In this document: one piece after another, positions 32,021 to 41,270 of the stretch | Layout: each line of letters starts with the position of its first letter | How positions within the stretch are numbered: the first letter of the stretch is position 1 | Assembly (NCBI RefSeq): GCF_937888285.1 | Contig: NZ_CALART010000006.1 | Coordinates: 1-64,000, forward strand | Reading direction: 5' to 3' | Source: an uncultured Aquimonas sp. | GTDB taxonomy: Bacteria > Pseudomonadota > Gammaproteobacteria > Xanthomonadales > Xanthomonadaceae | DNA: 64,000 nucleotides | Made by a program: the position numbers and the translations under genes | The notes under the pieces: generated by a model | The model's input: only the letters and a program-made list of their open reading frames with translations | Database searches by the model: none | Told to the model about the DNA's origin: nothing

Positions 32021-33520
32021 TCACCAGAAGCGCTGCGCCTTCTCGAACTCGGCCCAGGCCTGTGGCAGTGCCGCCCGCGCGGCTTCGGTGCGGGCGGCGG
32101 CATAGCCTTCGACCACGCCCAGCGGGAAGGGCCCGATGCCCGCAAGGCTGTCCACGCGCTGGCGCGCGATTGCGGCGTCATTGAAGTCACCCAGCAGCTG
32201 CTGCAGTTCGCTCAAATGGCGGACATAGCGGCGCTGCTTGCGCTCGCCGAACACGCTGCCCAACACGTCGCAGGCGTAGCGCAGCTTCTTCACCTCGATG
32301 CGCAGACCGTGCAGGCTGTCGATGCAGTTCGCGTCGTGCGCCTGGTGGCGCTTGCGCACCTTGCGGGCGGCACGCTGCAGCTGCTCGCGCGCGAAGTCCT
32401 CCAGCAGCGGCGCATCGGCCGGAGCGGCCTGCGCGAGTTCGACGATCAGGCTGCCCAGGGCCAGCTTCAGATCGGTGTAGTCACGCTCGGCCAGACAGGC
32501 ACGAACCGCCACCTGCGCGCCAAGCCGCTGCTCCCGCACGGCCTGAGCCAGCGGGTCCAGCGCGTCCGGCCGGGTCATGCCCGAGCGCACCCGCGGCAGG
32601 GTTTCGGTGCACAGCACGTCCCAGTCGCGGCAGGCGCCCAGGGCCTGACCCAGTGCGCGCAGTCGCGGCTTCAGCGCCTCGATCTCGGCCAGGGTCAGCA
32701 GCGGGCTGAACAGTCGCAGCAGGGCGCGCAGGCGACGCAGGGCCACGCGGGCCTGGTGCAGGAACTCGGGGTCGTCGGCGGCAATCAACCCGGCCTCATT
32801 GCTTTCGAGCTGTTCCAGCGCCGCGCCGAGCAGACGCGCGGAGGCGCGCTGCGCGGGCATTGAGCCTTCGAGCGCAGGGGCCTTCGCTCGGGCAGGCTCC
32901 AGCGCCAGCGGCGCCAGCAGGGCGAAGCCGCGCTGCGCCTTGCTGCGGTTGTCGAGCTTGAGCGATGCCAGCTGCAGCAGCTCGCGGGCCAGAGTGAACA
33001 CTTCGCTGGAGCTGCCTTCCAGCAGCTCGATCTCGATCTCGCAGATGGGATCGACCTGATCCCCGGCACGGATCTCGCCGAGGTCGAAGGCCAGTTCGGC
33101 GCGGCCGCCGTCCGCCAGCTTTAGCGGCACGTGCGTGCGCCGGAATTCGGTCGCGAACAGCGGCTTGAGCTCGAGCGCGCGCAGCGGCTCGACCAGTTCG
33201 GCGGCACCTTCGAGCGCAGCCAGCGCGTCGAGGTCGAGCGCGCCGCCGGGGGCTGCGGTCTCGAACTCGCCGCGGCTGTGCAGCCCGGCCTGGGATTCGC
33301 CGCGGGTCTTGAGTGTCTGCAGCCAGCGTCGACCGCGCTTGCGCAGGCGCAGGGCGAGGCCCCGGCGGGTCACTTCGAGCGCGTCGTCATCGTAGTAGAC
33401 GCTGTGCAGGTTCTCGCTGCGCGGCGGTGCGAGTGCGCGCTCGCGGATCAGGGCGGAGTTCAGCACCTGCTTCAACTGTGCAGGCGTGGCGGACAGCTTG
33501 AGCTCGATTTCCTGGGACAC
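32021..33520 (-). CDS. CYTH-CHAD domain protein (inorganic triphosphatase type)
   Basis: This is a 499-residue protein. The N-terminal CYTH domain (about 1-205) has the signature EIELK at residues 4-8 and the alternating charged strands of the triphosphate tunnel. The C-terminal CHAD domain (about 225-490) is all helical with conserved histidines (HQARVALRRLRALLRLF, SLHGLRIEVKKLRYACDVLG) and binds polyphosphate. E. coli YgiF with this layout hydrolyses inorganic triphosphate. It is divergent from the CDF exporter gene. Confidence 0.92.
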   Translation of the reverse strand: MSQEIELKLSATPAQLKQVLNSALIRERALAPPRSENLHSVYYDDDALEVTRRGLALRLRKRGRRWLQTLKTRGESQAGLHSRGEFETAAPGGALDLDALAALEGAAELVEPLRALELKPLFATEFRRTHVPLKLADGGRAELAFDLGEIRAGDQVDPICEIEIELLEGSSSEVFTLARELLQLASLKLDNRSKAQRGFALLAPLALEPARAKAPALEGSMPAQRASARLLGAALEQLESNEAGLIAADDPEFLHQARVALRRLRALLRLFSPLLTLAEIEALKPRLRALGQALGACRDWDVLCTETLPRVRSGMTRPDALDPLAQAVREQRLGAQVAVRACLAERDYTDLKLALGSLIVELAQAAPADAPLLEDFAREQLQRAARKVRKRHQAHDANCIDSLHGLRIEVKKLRYACDVLGSVFGERKQRRYVRHLSELQQLLGDFNDAAIARQRVDSLAGIGPFPLGVVEGYAAARTEAARAALPQAWAEFEKAQRFW

Positions 33521-33680
33521 GCGACACGCGAGGCGGCTTCGGGCCGCTGAGCCTAGCAGCGCGCGCGCGGGCCTGTGTTACAGCTGCCACCTTGAAGGGC
33601 CTGGCGTTCTTCCGTGGCACGAAGGGTGCAGAATCGGGCCCATGCCGGAGCCACCGACGACGCCAGCCAGGGCAGGGCGC

Positions 33681-34763
33681 ATGAATCCAGCCAGTCATCT
33701 GCAGCAGGAGCCGGGCGAAACCCTGCCGGATCCCTACACCGACGAGCACCACCACGACCACGGCGCGCGCTTCCTGCACGATTCGCGGCGGATTGGTCGC
33801 CTGCGCTTCGCCTTCCTGCTGACCCTGGTGACCATGGTCGCCGAGGCGGTGGGTGGGGTCATCTCCGGCTCGCTGGCCCTGATCGCCGATGCTGGCCACA
33901 TGCTGGTCGACTCCGCGGCCCTGCTGTTCGCCTTCCTCGGCGCGAGTTTCGCCCGACGCCCGGCCGATGCGCGGCGCAGCTACGGCTACGCGCGGCTGGA
34001 AGTGCTGGTCGGCTACACCAACGCGCTGCTGCAGATCGCGCTGGTGGCCTGGATCGCCTTCGAGGCCACCCAGCGCCTGTTCGCGCCGCAGCCGATCCTG
34101 TCCGGCACCATGCTGGTGATCGCCTGCGTCGGTCTGGTCGTCAATCTGATCGTGCTGAAGGTGCTGGGCGGCCACGACCACGACGACGTCAACGCGGCCG
34201 GCGCCTATCTGCATGTGCTCGGCGATCTGCTGGGCTCGGTGGCGGCGATCACCGCCGCCCTGCTGGTGCGCTACTTCGACTGGCTGTGGGCCGATGCCGT
34301 GGTTTCGGTGCTGGTCGCCCTGCTGGTGCTGCGCGCGGCCTGGAACCTGCTGAAGCGTTCGGCGCACATCCTGCTGGAGGGGGTGCCGGAGGGCCTCGAT
34401 CTCGACGTGGTCGCTGCCGAAGTCGAGGCGCGCGTGCCGCAGGTGCGCGATGTGCACCACGTGCACCTGTGGGCGCTCACCGGCGGTAGCCGTGTCGCGA
34501 CCCTGCATGCGGTGCTCAGCCCCGGCGCCGAGCCCGACGACGCCATCCGCGCGGTGCGCGAGGCCCTGCACGCGGCCTATGCGGTCGACCACGTCACCGT
34601 GCAGCTGGATGGCGTGGTCTGCGCCACGCCGGGCTGTGCGGAGCCTGCGGGCGCCAGCGCGCCGGCCGATGCAGCACGCAGGCACGGCCATGAGCACGTG
34701 CATGAACACGCACATGCACATGCACACGGACATTCGCACGGCGGCTGCGGGCATGGGCACTGA
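33681..34763 (+). CDS. Cation diffusion facilitator (zinc/cobalt/cadmium exporter)
   Basis: This is a 360-residue CDF protein with six helices. Metal-site residues are in ADAGHMLVDS (helix 2, D..H..D) and in HVLGDLLGS (helix 5, H...D), which fits the zinc-type CzcD/ZitB group. The N-terminus has HHHDH and the C-terminus a histidine-rich tail (HEHVHEHAHAHAHGHSHG, then CGHGH), giving cytoplasmic metal-collecting arms at both ends. The ATG at 33642 is an alternative start. It is followed by a DUF454 gene. Confidence 0.93.
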   Translation: MNPASHLQQEPGETLPDPYTDEHHHDHGARFLHDSRRIGRLRFAFLLTLVTMVAEAVGGVISGSLALIADAGHMLVDSAALLFAFLGASFARRPADARRSYGYARLEVLVGYTNALLQIALVAWIAFEATQRLFAPQPILSGTMLVIACVGLVVNLIVLKVLGGHDHDDVNAAGAYLHVLGDLLGSVAAITAALLVRYFDWLWADAVVSVLVALLVLRAAWNLLKRSAHILLEGVPEGLDLDVVAAEVEARVPQVRDVHHVHLWALTGGSRVATLHAVLSPGAEPDDAIRAVREALHAAYAVDHVTVQLDGVVCATPGCAEPAGASAPADAARRHGHEHVHEHAHAHAHGHSHGGCGHGH

Positions 34764-34802
34764 GCCTTCGAGTCAGCGCGATGCAGCGCGAGGACGCTGG
34801 CC

Positions 34803-35276
34803 GTGAGCGATTCGACGCAGCCGTCTGACCGCGTGGAGTCGGGTGCGTCGCGCGGCGCATCTTCAACGCCTGCGTCCGCACCGCTGCGGCCCGATACGTT
34901 GGCACCAATCCACAGCCGCTGGGCCTGGTGGCTGGGCGCGTGGGTGGCGCTGGCGCTCGGCCTGCTGGGCGTGGTGCTGCCGGGCCTGCCGACCGTGCCC
35001 TTCATGCTGCTGGCGGCCTTCTGCGCGGCTCGCGGCTCGCCGCGGCTGCGCGCCTGGCTGCAGGCGCACCGCCAGTTCGGACCGATGATCGCCGACTGGG
35101 AACGCGAGGGCGCGGTCAGCCGCCGCGCCAAGCGCATGGCGACGGTGATGATGCTGATCTGCTCCGGCGTCCTCGCGCTCGTCGCCAGCTGGATCGGCTG
35201 GCTGTTCGCCAGCGCCTGCATGGCCCTCGTCGCGCTCTGGCTGTGGCGGCGGCCCGAGCCCGCGGATGTGCCTTGA
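34803..35276 (+). CDS. DUF454/YbaN family membrane protein
   Basis: This is a 157-residue protein with a GTG start. A serine/threonine/alanine-rich N-terminus of about 38 residues precedes the YbaN-like core: WLGAWVALALGLLGVVLPGLPTVPFMLLAAFCAARGSPRLRAWL, then a second hairpin of helices near 107-150. The LPGLPTVPF turn is the family signature. Function is unknown. It is 39 bp after the CDF gene, so probably the same transcript. Confidence 0.87.
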   Translation: MSDSTQPSDRVESGASRGASSTPASAPLRPDTLAPIHSRWAWWLGAWVALALGLLGVVLPGLPTVPFMLLAAFCAARGSPRLRAWLQAHRQFGPMIADWEREGAVSRRAKRMATVMMLICSGVLALVASWIGWLFASACMALVALWLWRRPEPADVP

Positions 35277-35498
35277 TGCACGGAACGCGGATCGCGGCCG
35301 CGCATGTTGCGTTGCGTCAACCCGCTGTCACCGTTCACCGGGCACAGTGGCACCCCTTTGCTGCAGGCGGCCGCGTTTCCTGCGATTCGCGCGCTTCCGC
35401 GCCGCCAGCGAGCCGCGGCGAGTCGGCACCCTCCGCTCGCGGCCTCGATACCGCCCTTCCACCCGCCGCGCTCGCCGCGGCCTGAGCCTGGAATCCCC

Positions 35499-38222
35499 AT
35501 GAGTCGCGATGCGCTTGACGCCCTGTTCAAACCCGCCTCGATCGCCGTCGTCGGCGCCAGCACCAAGGCGCAGAGCCTGGGCCGGGTCATCGCCCGCAAC
35601 CTGCGCGCCGGCGGCTTCGCCGGCCCGCTGGATGTGGTCAGCCCGAAGTACCCGCGCATCGACGGGATCCGCACCGCCCGCAGCATCAGCGAGCTGGAGC
35701 CGGTGCCCGAGCTGGTGGTGGTGACCGTGCCGCCCGAGCTGGTGCCTGGCGTGCTCGACGAAGCTGGCCGCTGCGGCGTCAAGGCCGCGGTGGTGATCAC
35801 CGCCGGCCTGGGCCAGGGCCCGGGCTCGCTGCGCGAGCAGGCCTCAAGGGTGGCGCGTCGACACGGCCTGCGCCTGGTCGGTCCGAACTGCCTGGGCATC
35901 CTGAGCCCGCCGGCCTCGGTCAACGCCAGCTTCGCCGCCGCGCCGGCGCTGCCGGGTGATCTCGCCCTGCTGGCCCAGTCGGGCGCGGTGGTGACCACGG
36001 TGGTCGAATGGGCCAACCAGCGCGGCATCGGCTTCTCCGGCATCGTCTCGCTGGGTGACATGGCCGATGTCGATGTCGGCGAGCTGCTCGACTACTTCGC
36101 GACCGACCCCGGCACCCGCGCGATCCTGATCTACATGGAATCGGTGCGCGACGTGCGCCGCTTCATGTCGGCAGCGCGAGCGGCCGCCCGCGCCAAGCCG
36201 GTGATCGTGGTCAAGGCCGGCCGCCATGAGGCCGGCGCCCGCGCCGCGGCCTCGCATACGGGCGCTCTCGCCGGCAGCGATGCGGTCTTCGATGCCGCAT
36301 TCCGCCGCGCCGGCGTGCTGCGAGTCGCCGACATGGAGGAACTGTTCGCGGCGGCGAACACGCTGTCGACGCTCAAGCCCAGCAGCGGCAAGCGGCTCGC
36401 CATCCTGACCAACGGCGGCGGCGTCGGCATCCTCGCCATCGATCGCCTGGTCGACCTGAAGGGCGAGCCTGCCGAACTCTCGGCCGAGACGCTGGCCAGG
36501 CTCGATGCCGTGCTGCCCGACACCTGGTCGCACAGCAATCCGGTCGACATCGTCGGCGACGGCGGCGTGCAGCGCTACACCGATGCTCTCGACCTCCTGA
36601 TGGATGCGCCCGAAGTCGACGCGGTGTTCGTGGTCCATGTGCCGACCGCGCTGGTGGCCCCGGTCGAGGTCGCCGAGGGCGTGGCCCGGCACATGCGCGC
36701 GCGCCGCGAACGCGAGGGCAGCTACAGCCCGGGCAAGCCGGTGCTGGCCTGCTGGCTGGCGCAGGAGCAGGCCGCACGCACGCACCTGCAGGCGGCCGGC
36801 ATTCCCACCTATCGCACCCTCACCGGCGCGATCCGCGGCTTCGTGCATCTGACCGAGTACGCCGAGGCCCAGCGCCAGCTGCTGGCCACGCCGCCCTCGC
36901 TGCCGGCGGACTTCCAGCCCGATGCCGAACGCGCGCGCCGTGCGCTGGCCCAGGCCGGGGGCAGCGGCCGACGCTGGCTGCCGGCGGCAGCGGTGCATGA
37001 CCTGCTCGCCGCCTACGGCATTCCCAGCCTGCCGATGGTCATCGCCGCCGACGCAGACGCCGCCGCTGAGGCCGCGCGCCCCTGGATTGAAGCCGGCCAG
37101 CGCGCGGTGCTGAAGATCGTCTCGCCCGACATCGCCCACAAGTCGGACGTCGGCGGGGTCAAGCTCAACATCGAGTCCGTCGACGCCGTTCGCCAGGAAG
37201 CTGAAGCCATGCTCGAACGCGTGCGCCGCGCCGAGCCCGCCGCGCGCATCGACGGCCTGCTGGTGCAGCCGATGGTCGAGCGAGCACATGCGCGCGAGCT
37301 GATCGCCGGCATCGCCGATGACGCCCTGTTCGGACCGGTGATCCTGTTCGGCGCTGGCGGCGTGTCGGTGGAAGTCGAGAAGGACACCGCGCTCGGCCTG
37401 CCGCCCCTGCATCTGAATCTGGCCCACGACCTGATCAGCCGTACGCGCGTGTCGCGTCGGCTGGCGGCCTACCGCAATCTGCCGGCGGCCGACCGCGATG
37501 CCGCGGCGCTGACCCTGGTGAAGCTCTCGCATCTCGCGGCCGATCTGCCCGAAGTGCGCGAGCTCGACATCAATCCGCTGCTGGTCGACGAACACGGCGC
37601 GATCGCGCTGGACGCGCGCGTGCTGGTCGACGACTTCGATCCCGAGTCCTGCCCGAGGGTCGCCTTCGGCAACCCGCGCTTCGCGATGGCGCCCTATCCG
37701 AAAGAGATGGAGGGCGACCTGCGCACCAGCGCCGGCCGCGTCTTCCACGTGCGCGCGGTGCGCCCCGAAGACGAGGCGCGGCTGCGTCGTTTCTTCGCTG
37801 GGGTCAGCGCCGACGATCTGCGCCAGCGCTACTTCTCGCCGGTCAAGCAGATCAGCGATGCCTTCATCGCGCGCCTGACCCAGATCGACTACGCGCGGGT
37901 GATCGTGCTGCTGGCCGTGGACGCGGACGACGAAGTGCTCGGCGTGGCCCAGGTGCATGCCGACCCCGAGCTGGAGGAAGGCGAGTACGCGATCCTGCTG
38001 CGCTCCGACCTGAAGGGGCTGGGCCTGGGCTGGGCGCTGATGCAGCGGCTGATCGAAGTGGCCAGGCAGATCGGCCTGAAGCAGATCACCGGCCAGGTGT
38101 TGCGCGACAACACCAGCATGCTCGACATGTGCCGGCAGCTGGGCTTCAGCATCACCCCCGATCCCGAGGATGGTGCCGTCGCGCTCGTGCAGCTGCCGGT
38201 GGCAGAGCCCAAGACGCCATAG
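35499..38222 (+). CDS. ADP-forming acyl-CoA synthetase fused to GNAT acetyltransferase (Pat/Pka-like)
   Basis: This is a 907-residue protein. A CoA-binding domain (about 8-105, SIAVVGAS) is followed by succinyl-CoA-ligase-like domains with the ASHTGALAG histidine loop. An ATP-grasp domain (about 545-725, VLKIVSPDIAHKSDVGGVKLN) and a C-terminal GNAT domain (about 740-880, GLGLGWALMQRLIEVA) follow. Relatives such as E. coli PatZ/Pka (886 residues) acetylate lysines of acetyl-CoA synthetase. In those the synthetase half is a regulatory sensor; whether it is catalytic here depends on the histidine, which is present. A long upstream in-frame extension lacks homology and is excluded. Confidence 0.92.
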   Translation: MSRDALDALFKPASIAVVGASTKAQSLGRVIARNLRAGGFAGPLDVVSPKYPRIDGIRTARSISELEPVPELVVVTVPPELVPGVLDEAGRCGVKAAVVITAGLGQGPGSLREQASRVARRHGLRLVGPNCLGILSPPASVNASFAAAPALPGDLALLAQSGAVVTTVVEWANQRGIGFSGIVSLGDMADVDVGELLDYFATDPGTRAILIYMESVRDVRRFMSAARAAARAKPVIVVKAGRHEAGARAAASHTGALAGSDAVFDAAFRRAGVLRVADMEELFAAANTLSTLKPSSGKRLAILTNGGGVGILAIDRLVDLKGEPAELSAETLARLDAVLPDTWSHSNPVDIVGDGGVQRYTDALDLLMDAPEVDAVFVVHVPTALVAPVEVAEGVARHMRARREREGSYSPGKPVLACWLAQEQAARTHLQAAGIPTYRTLTGAIRGFVHLTEYAEAQRQLLATPPSLPADFQPDAERARRALAQAGGSGRRWLPAAAVHDLLAAYGIPSLPMVIAADADAAAEAARPWIEAGQRAVLKIVSPDIAHKSDVGGVKLNIESVDAVRQEAEAMLERVRRAEPAARIDGLLVQPMVERAHARELIAGIADDALFGPVILFGAGGVSVEVEKDTALGLPPLHLNLAHDLISRTRVSRRLAAYRNLPAADRDAAALTLVKLSHLAADLPEVRELDINPLLVDEHGAIALDARVLVDDFDPESCPRVAFGNPRFAMAPYPKEMEGDLRTSAGRVFHVRAVRPEDEARLRRFFAGVSADDLRQRYFSPVKQISDAFIARLTQIDYARVIVLLAVDADDEVLGVAQVHADPELEEGEYAILLRSDLKGLGLGWALMQRLIEVARQIGLKQITGQVLRDNTSMLDMCRQLGFSITPDPEDGAVALVQLPVAEPKTP

Positions 38223-38246
38223 GGCGAGGGCGTCGCGCCGCGGTTA

Positions 38247-38444
38247 TAGGGTGGGCCCTGGCCCACCATGAGCTTGACCCTCGCCGCGGTCGCGCTGTTT
38301 GAAGCTCAATGCGCGATGCCCGGCTTCGCGCACCACGCCGCGGATCTCGCAGCCTTGCGCCTTGCGAACCCGATGTCCTGTGCTGGCGCGGCAATGATTG
38401 GGTGCCGCAACGATGGAGGTCATGGTGGGCCAGGGCCCACCCTA
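38247..38444. repeat. Inverted pair of the 18-bp palindromic repeat (MITE or REPIN-like)
   Basis: Copy 2 (38250-38267) and copy 3 (38424-38441, opposite orientation) of GGTGGGCCCTGGCCCACC bound about 155 bp of non-coding DNA. Including flanks, the two 27-base ends match as an inverted repeat at 26 positions. The element fills most of the gap between two convergent genes. Confidence 0.75.
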
Positions 38445-38532
38445 TGTGCAGGTGGTGGTCCAGGCCCCACGCCGCTCAACCGCGGTGCTCACCCTCGCGC
38501 GAAACCCGTCGCGTCGCGGGCCTGCGCCCGCC

Positions 38533-40386
38533 TCAACGCTGCGGGTACACCACCGACTGTGTGCTCATTTCCTCCGGCTTCGGGCGCGACAGGTCGCCGC
38601 CGGCCTTCGCATAGTCGGCCAGCGCCTGCGCGTAGTGCAGGTAGGTCGGCTCGCGGCGCTCGCCGCTGATCCGCCCGAAGGTCTCAAAGCCATCGCGGCC
38701 GGTGGCGATGTAGTCGTTGGTGATGACCCGATAGGTGCGCTCCGGCTCGAGCGGGCGCCAGCTGCCGTCGATCTGCACCTCGACCTCGCTGACCCGGCCC
38801 TGCTCGCGCGTGCGCGTCAGGTCGACCTTCCAGCGCAGGCCTGCCGCATAGGGCCAGGCGCCGCTGTTGCTGCCGATGTTGGACAGGAAGAAGTCGTAGG
38901 CGTCTTCCAGCACCGAATGCACCTCATCGCCGCGCATCAGCAGGCGGTCGAGCATGTTCTTGAAGGGCAGGGCAAGGTAGGCGTCACCGATGGTGAGCGC
39001 GCCTTCCGCGATGCCGTTGCGCACGCCGCCGCCGTTCTGCAGGGCGATGTCGGCACCGCCGAAGCGCTGGCCCTGCGAGAGGAAAGCCCGGGCCACCACC
39101 TGCTGCACATGTCCCCCTTGGGCATCGGTGGATTCCGCACAGCCCGGCGCGCCGTCGCGGCTGCGGTCATAAGGCCCGGGCGCACGCCGCAGGCAGAGCC
39201 GCTGCGGCACCTGGCCCACCACTTCGGTGCTGAACTTCTCGATCTGGTCCTGGTAGACCTTCAGCACCGCCGCCGAGGCCGGCTGTGGGCGGGCGATACG
39301 CACCAGCGGGTGCGCCTTCAGTCGCGCCAGCAGCGCTTCGCGTTCAGCGCCTTCGATCGGCGTGTCGCCGCGGCGCAGATCCTCGCCGACCAGCAGCTGC
39401 GGCAGGCCGACGCAGTCCAGCACGCGGCCCTCGGGATCGAAGCGCAGATCGAGCTGGCCGACCACCCAGGTGTACTGCCAGGCCTGCACCACGCAGACCG
39501 GATCGCCGTCGGCATTGCGCAGACGCGTCGGGTACTCGCCGCCCGGGGCGAGGCCCAGTTCGGCGTAGCCCGAACCGAGCAATGTGTGCGAGTCGGCGCC
39601 GACGATCACGTCAACGCCGCGCAGCTGCTCGGCCAGACGCAGGTCGTTGCGGTAGCCGATGTGGGTCAGCAGCACGATATGGCGGATGCCCTGGGCGGCG
39701 AGCAGGTCGATCTGCGCCTGCGCGGTCGTCAGCTCGTCCTCGAACCGGGTGCCTTCGTCCGGGCTGGAGGAGGTCTTGGTCTTGCCGGCGATGTCGATGC
39801 CGATGATGCCGATGCGCTCACCGCCGCGTTCCAGCACGACGTGCGGGCGGATGTAGTCGTACTGCGCATTGGGCGCGAGCGGCGACAGGCCCACGCTTGG
39901 CCGCACGTTGGCGCCCAGCACCGGCGTGTCGCAGCGCGCGCGGTCCTTGCGCAGGTAGTCGATGAAGCGCGCGAGGCCGAGGTCGCCGGTGTCGAATTCG
40001 TGGTTGCCGACCACGAAGGCATCGAAGCAGACCGTGTTCATCAGGTCGGCATCGGCTTCGCCCTGGAACAGGGTGAAGTAGAGGTCGCCGGTGATGGCGT
40101 CACCCGCATGCAGCTTGAGCACGTTCGGATGGCCGGCCGCCATCGCGTCGATGGCCTCGGCCACGGCCGGGAAGCCGCCAAAGCTGAGCTGCACTTCCTC
40201 GCCCTCGATCACCAGCGCATTGCCCGCATCCGGCGCCAGCCGCGAGTGGTGGTCGTTGATGTGCAGGAGGCGCAGCGCAAGCCCCTCCTGTACGGCCTCC
40301 ACCGGCTGCGGGCGGCTGGCGCAGCCGCCGAGCGCGATCAGCAGGGGCAGGGAGAGCAGGGCGGCTGTGCGTGCGAGGCTGGCCAT
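38533..40386 (-). CDS. 5'-nucleotidase/metallophosphatase lipoprotein (UshA-like)
   Basis: This is a 617-residue protein with a lipoprotein signal ending at Cys22 (LGGC). The N-terminal calcineurin-like metallophosphatase domain has the motifs HINDHHSR, HAGDAITGD, VVGNHEFD and LTHIGY. The C-terminal 5'-nucleotidase domain has NGGGVRNGI and the substrate-binding GRDGFETFG. It should release phosphate and nucleosides from nucleotides in the periplasm. The ATG at 40386 directly precedes the signal peptide. It lies downstream of btaB on the same strand after a 149-bp gap. Confidence 0.92.
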   Translation of the reverse strand: MASLARTAALLSLPLLIALGGCASRPQPVEAVQEGLALRLLHINDHHSRLAPDAGNALVIEGEEVQLSFGGFPAVAEAIDAMAAGHPNVLKLHAGDAITGDLYFTLFQGEADADLMNTVCFDAFVVGNHEFDTGDLGLARFIDYLRKDRARCDTPVLGANVRPSVGLSPLAPNAQYDYIRPHVVLERGGERIGIIGIDIAGKTKTSSSPDEGTRFEDELTTAQAQIDLLAAQGIRHIVLLTHIGYRNDLRLAEQLRGVDVIVGADSHTLLGSGYAELGLAPGGEYPTRLRNADGDPVCVVQAWQYTWVVGQLDLRFDPEGRVLDCVGLPQLLVGEDLRRGDTPIEGAEREALLARLKAHPLVRIARPQPASAAVLKVYQDQIEKFSTEVVGQVPQRLCLRRAPGPYDRSRDGAPGCAESTDAQGGHVQQVVARAFLSQGQRFGGADIALQNGGGVRNGIAEGALTIGDAYLALPFKNMLDRLLMRGDEVHSVLEDAYDFFLSNIGSNSGAWPYAAGLRWKVDLTRTREQGRVSEVEVQIDGSWRPLEPERTYRVITNDYIATGRDGFETFGRISGERREPTYLHYAQALADYAKAGGDLSRPKPEEMSTQSVVYPQR

Positions 40387-40535
40387 TCGAGACACCGGTC
40401 GACAACAGGAAGCCGCCAAGCCTAAACCCGCGGCCGCGGGCTGGCGAGTCGGACCATGGCGGACTTGACGGCAGGCAGCACAGGCGCAGGGTCGCGTCTT
40501 GCGGGCTCGCAGCGCGCCCCGCAGGCCGTCGCGCT

Positions 40536-41270
40536 TCAATCGGTGCGGCGGCCGATGAAGCGGTAGTAGGGCACGCGCAGGCCCGGCAGCCAGGGCAGGC
40601 GCGCGCGTCCTTCGTGCAGGCGATGCCAGGGCAGGCGGGCGCACAAGGCATCGAGATGCGCCGGGTTCAGATGCACGCCGTCGTGGCGGAACCAGCGCGG
40701 CCAGAACTGTCGGGTGAAGGCGCCGTGGCGCTCGCGGTCGGGCGCAGGGTCGGCCGAGGACACGTGGAAGTCGACCACCGCCAGCTGCCCCCCGGGGCGC
40801 AGCATCGCCAGCGCGTTGTCGAGCGCGGCCCGCCAGTCCGGAATCATGGTCAGCGCGTACGAGAGCAGCACGATGTCGGCTGGCTGCGCAGGCTGGTAGC
40901 GCGTGGCATCCGCGCAGGTGATGCGCACCTGCGGCCAGGCCCGGGTGCGACGGCGCGCGATCTCCAGCAGCGGTTCGCACAGGTCGACCAGTTCGAACCG
41001 AAGATCGGCGCGCCGCGCTTCGGGGAAGTACTCGAGGTTGCGGCCGGTGCCGCCGCCCAGCTCGACGATGCGCGCGCCCCGGGGCAGATCGAGCGATCCG
41101 ATCAGCTCGGCGCGCCCGGGCAGCAGGCGCTCGCGGAAGCGGTCGTAGTGCTCGGCCTGCTCGCCGTAGAAGCCGGCCAGGCGCTGCGCATGGTCACCCT
41201 CGCGCGGCATGCCGCGCAGGAAGCGGCGGATGACCGCGAGATCGCCGCGCAGGGCCTCAAGCCGTGACAT
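40536..41270 (-). CDS. btaB: BtaB-like SAM methyltransferase (betaine lipid synthesis)
   Basis: This is a 244-residue class I methyltransferase with SAM motif I as IVELGGGTGRNLEYF, an acidic loop ELVDLCEPLLE, and YALTMIPDW after motif III. It overlaps the btaA gene by 14 bp. In Rhodobacter and Sinorhizobium, BtaB adds three methyl groups to diacylglyceryl-homoserine to give the phosphorus-free lipid DGTS. The assignment rests on family-like motifs plus the overlap with btaA. Confidence 0.85.
   Translation of the reverse strand: MSRLEALRGDLAVIRRFLRGMPREGDHAQRLAGFYGEQAEHYDRFRERLLPGRAELIGSLDLPRGARIVELGGGTGRNLEYFPEARRADLRFELVDLCEPLLEIARRRTRAWPQVRITCADATRYQPAQPADIVLLSYALTMIPDWRAALDNALAMLRPGGQLAVVDFHVSSADPAPDRERHGAFTRQFWPRWFRHDGVHLNPAHLDALCARLPWHRLHEGRARLPWLPGLRVPYYRFIGRRTD

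Noticed and set aside
40387..40535. Pho box before the 5'-nucleotidase gene
   Set aside because: A single TTGACGG occurs, but no second half-site lies 11 bp away.
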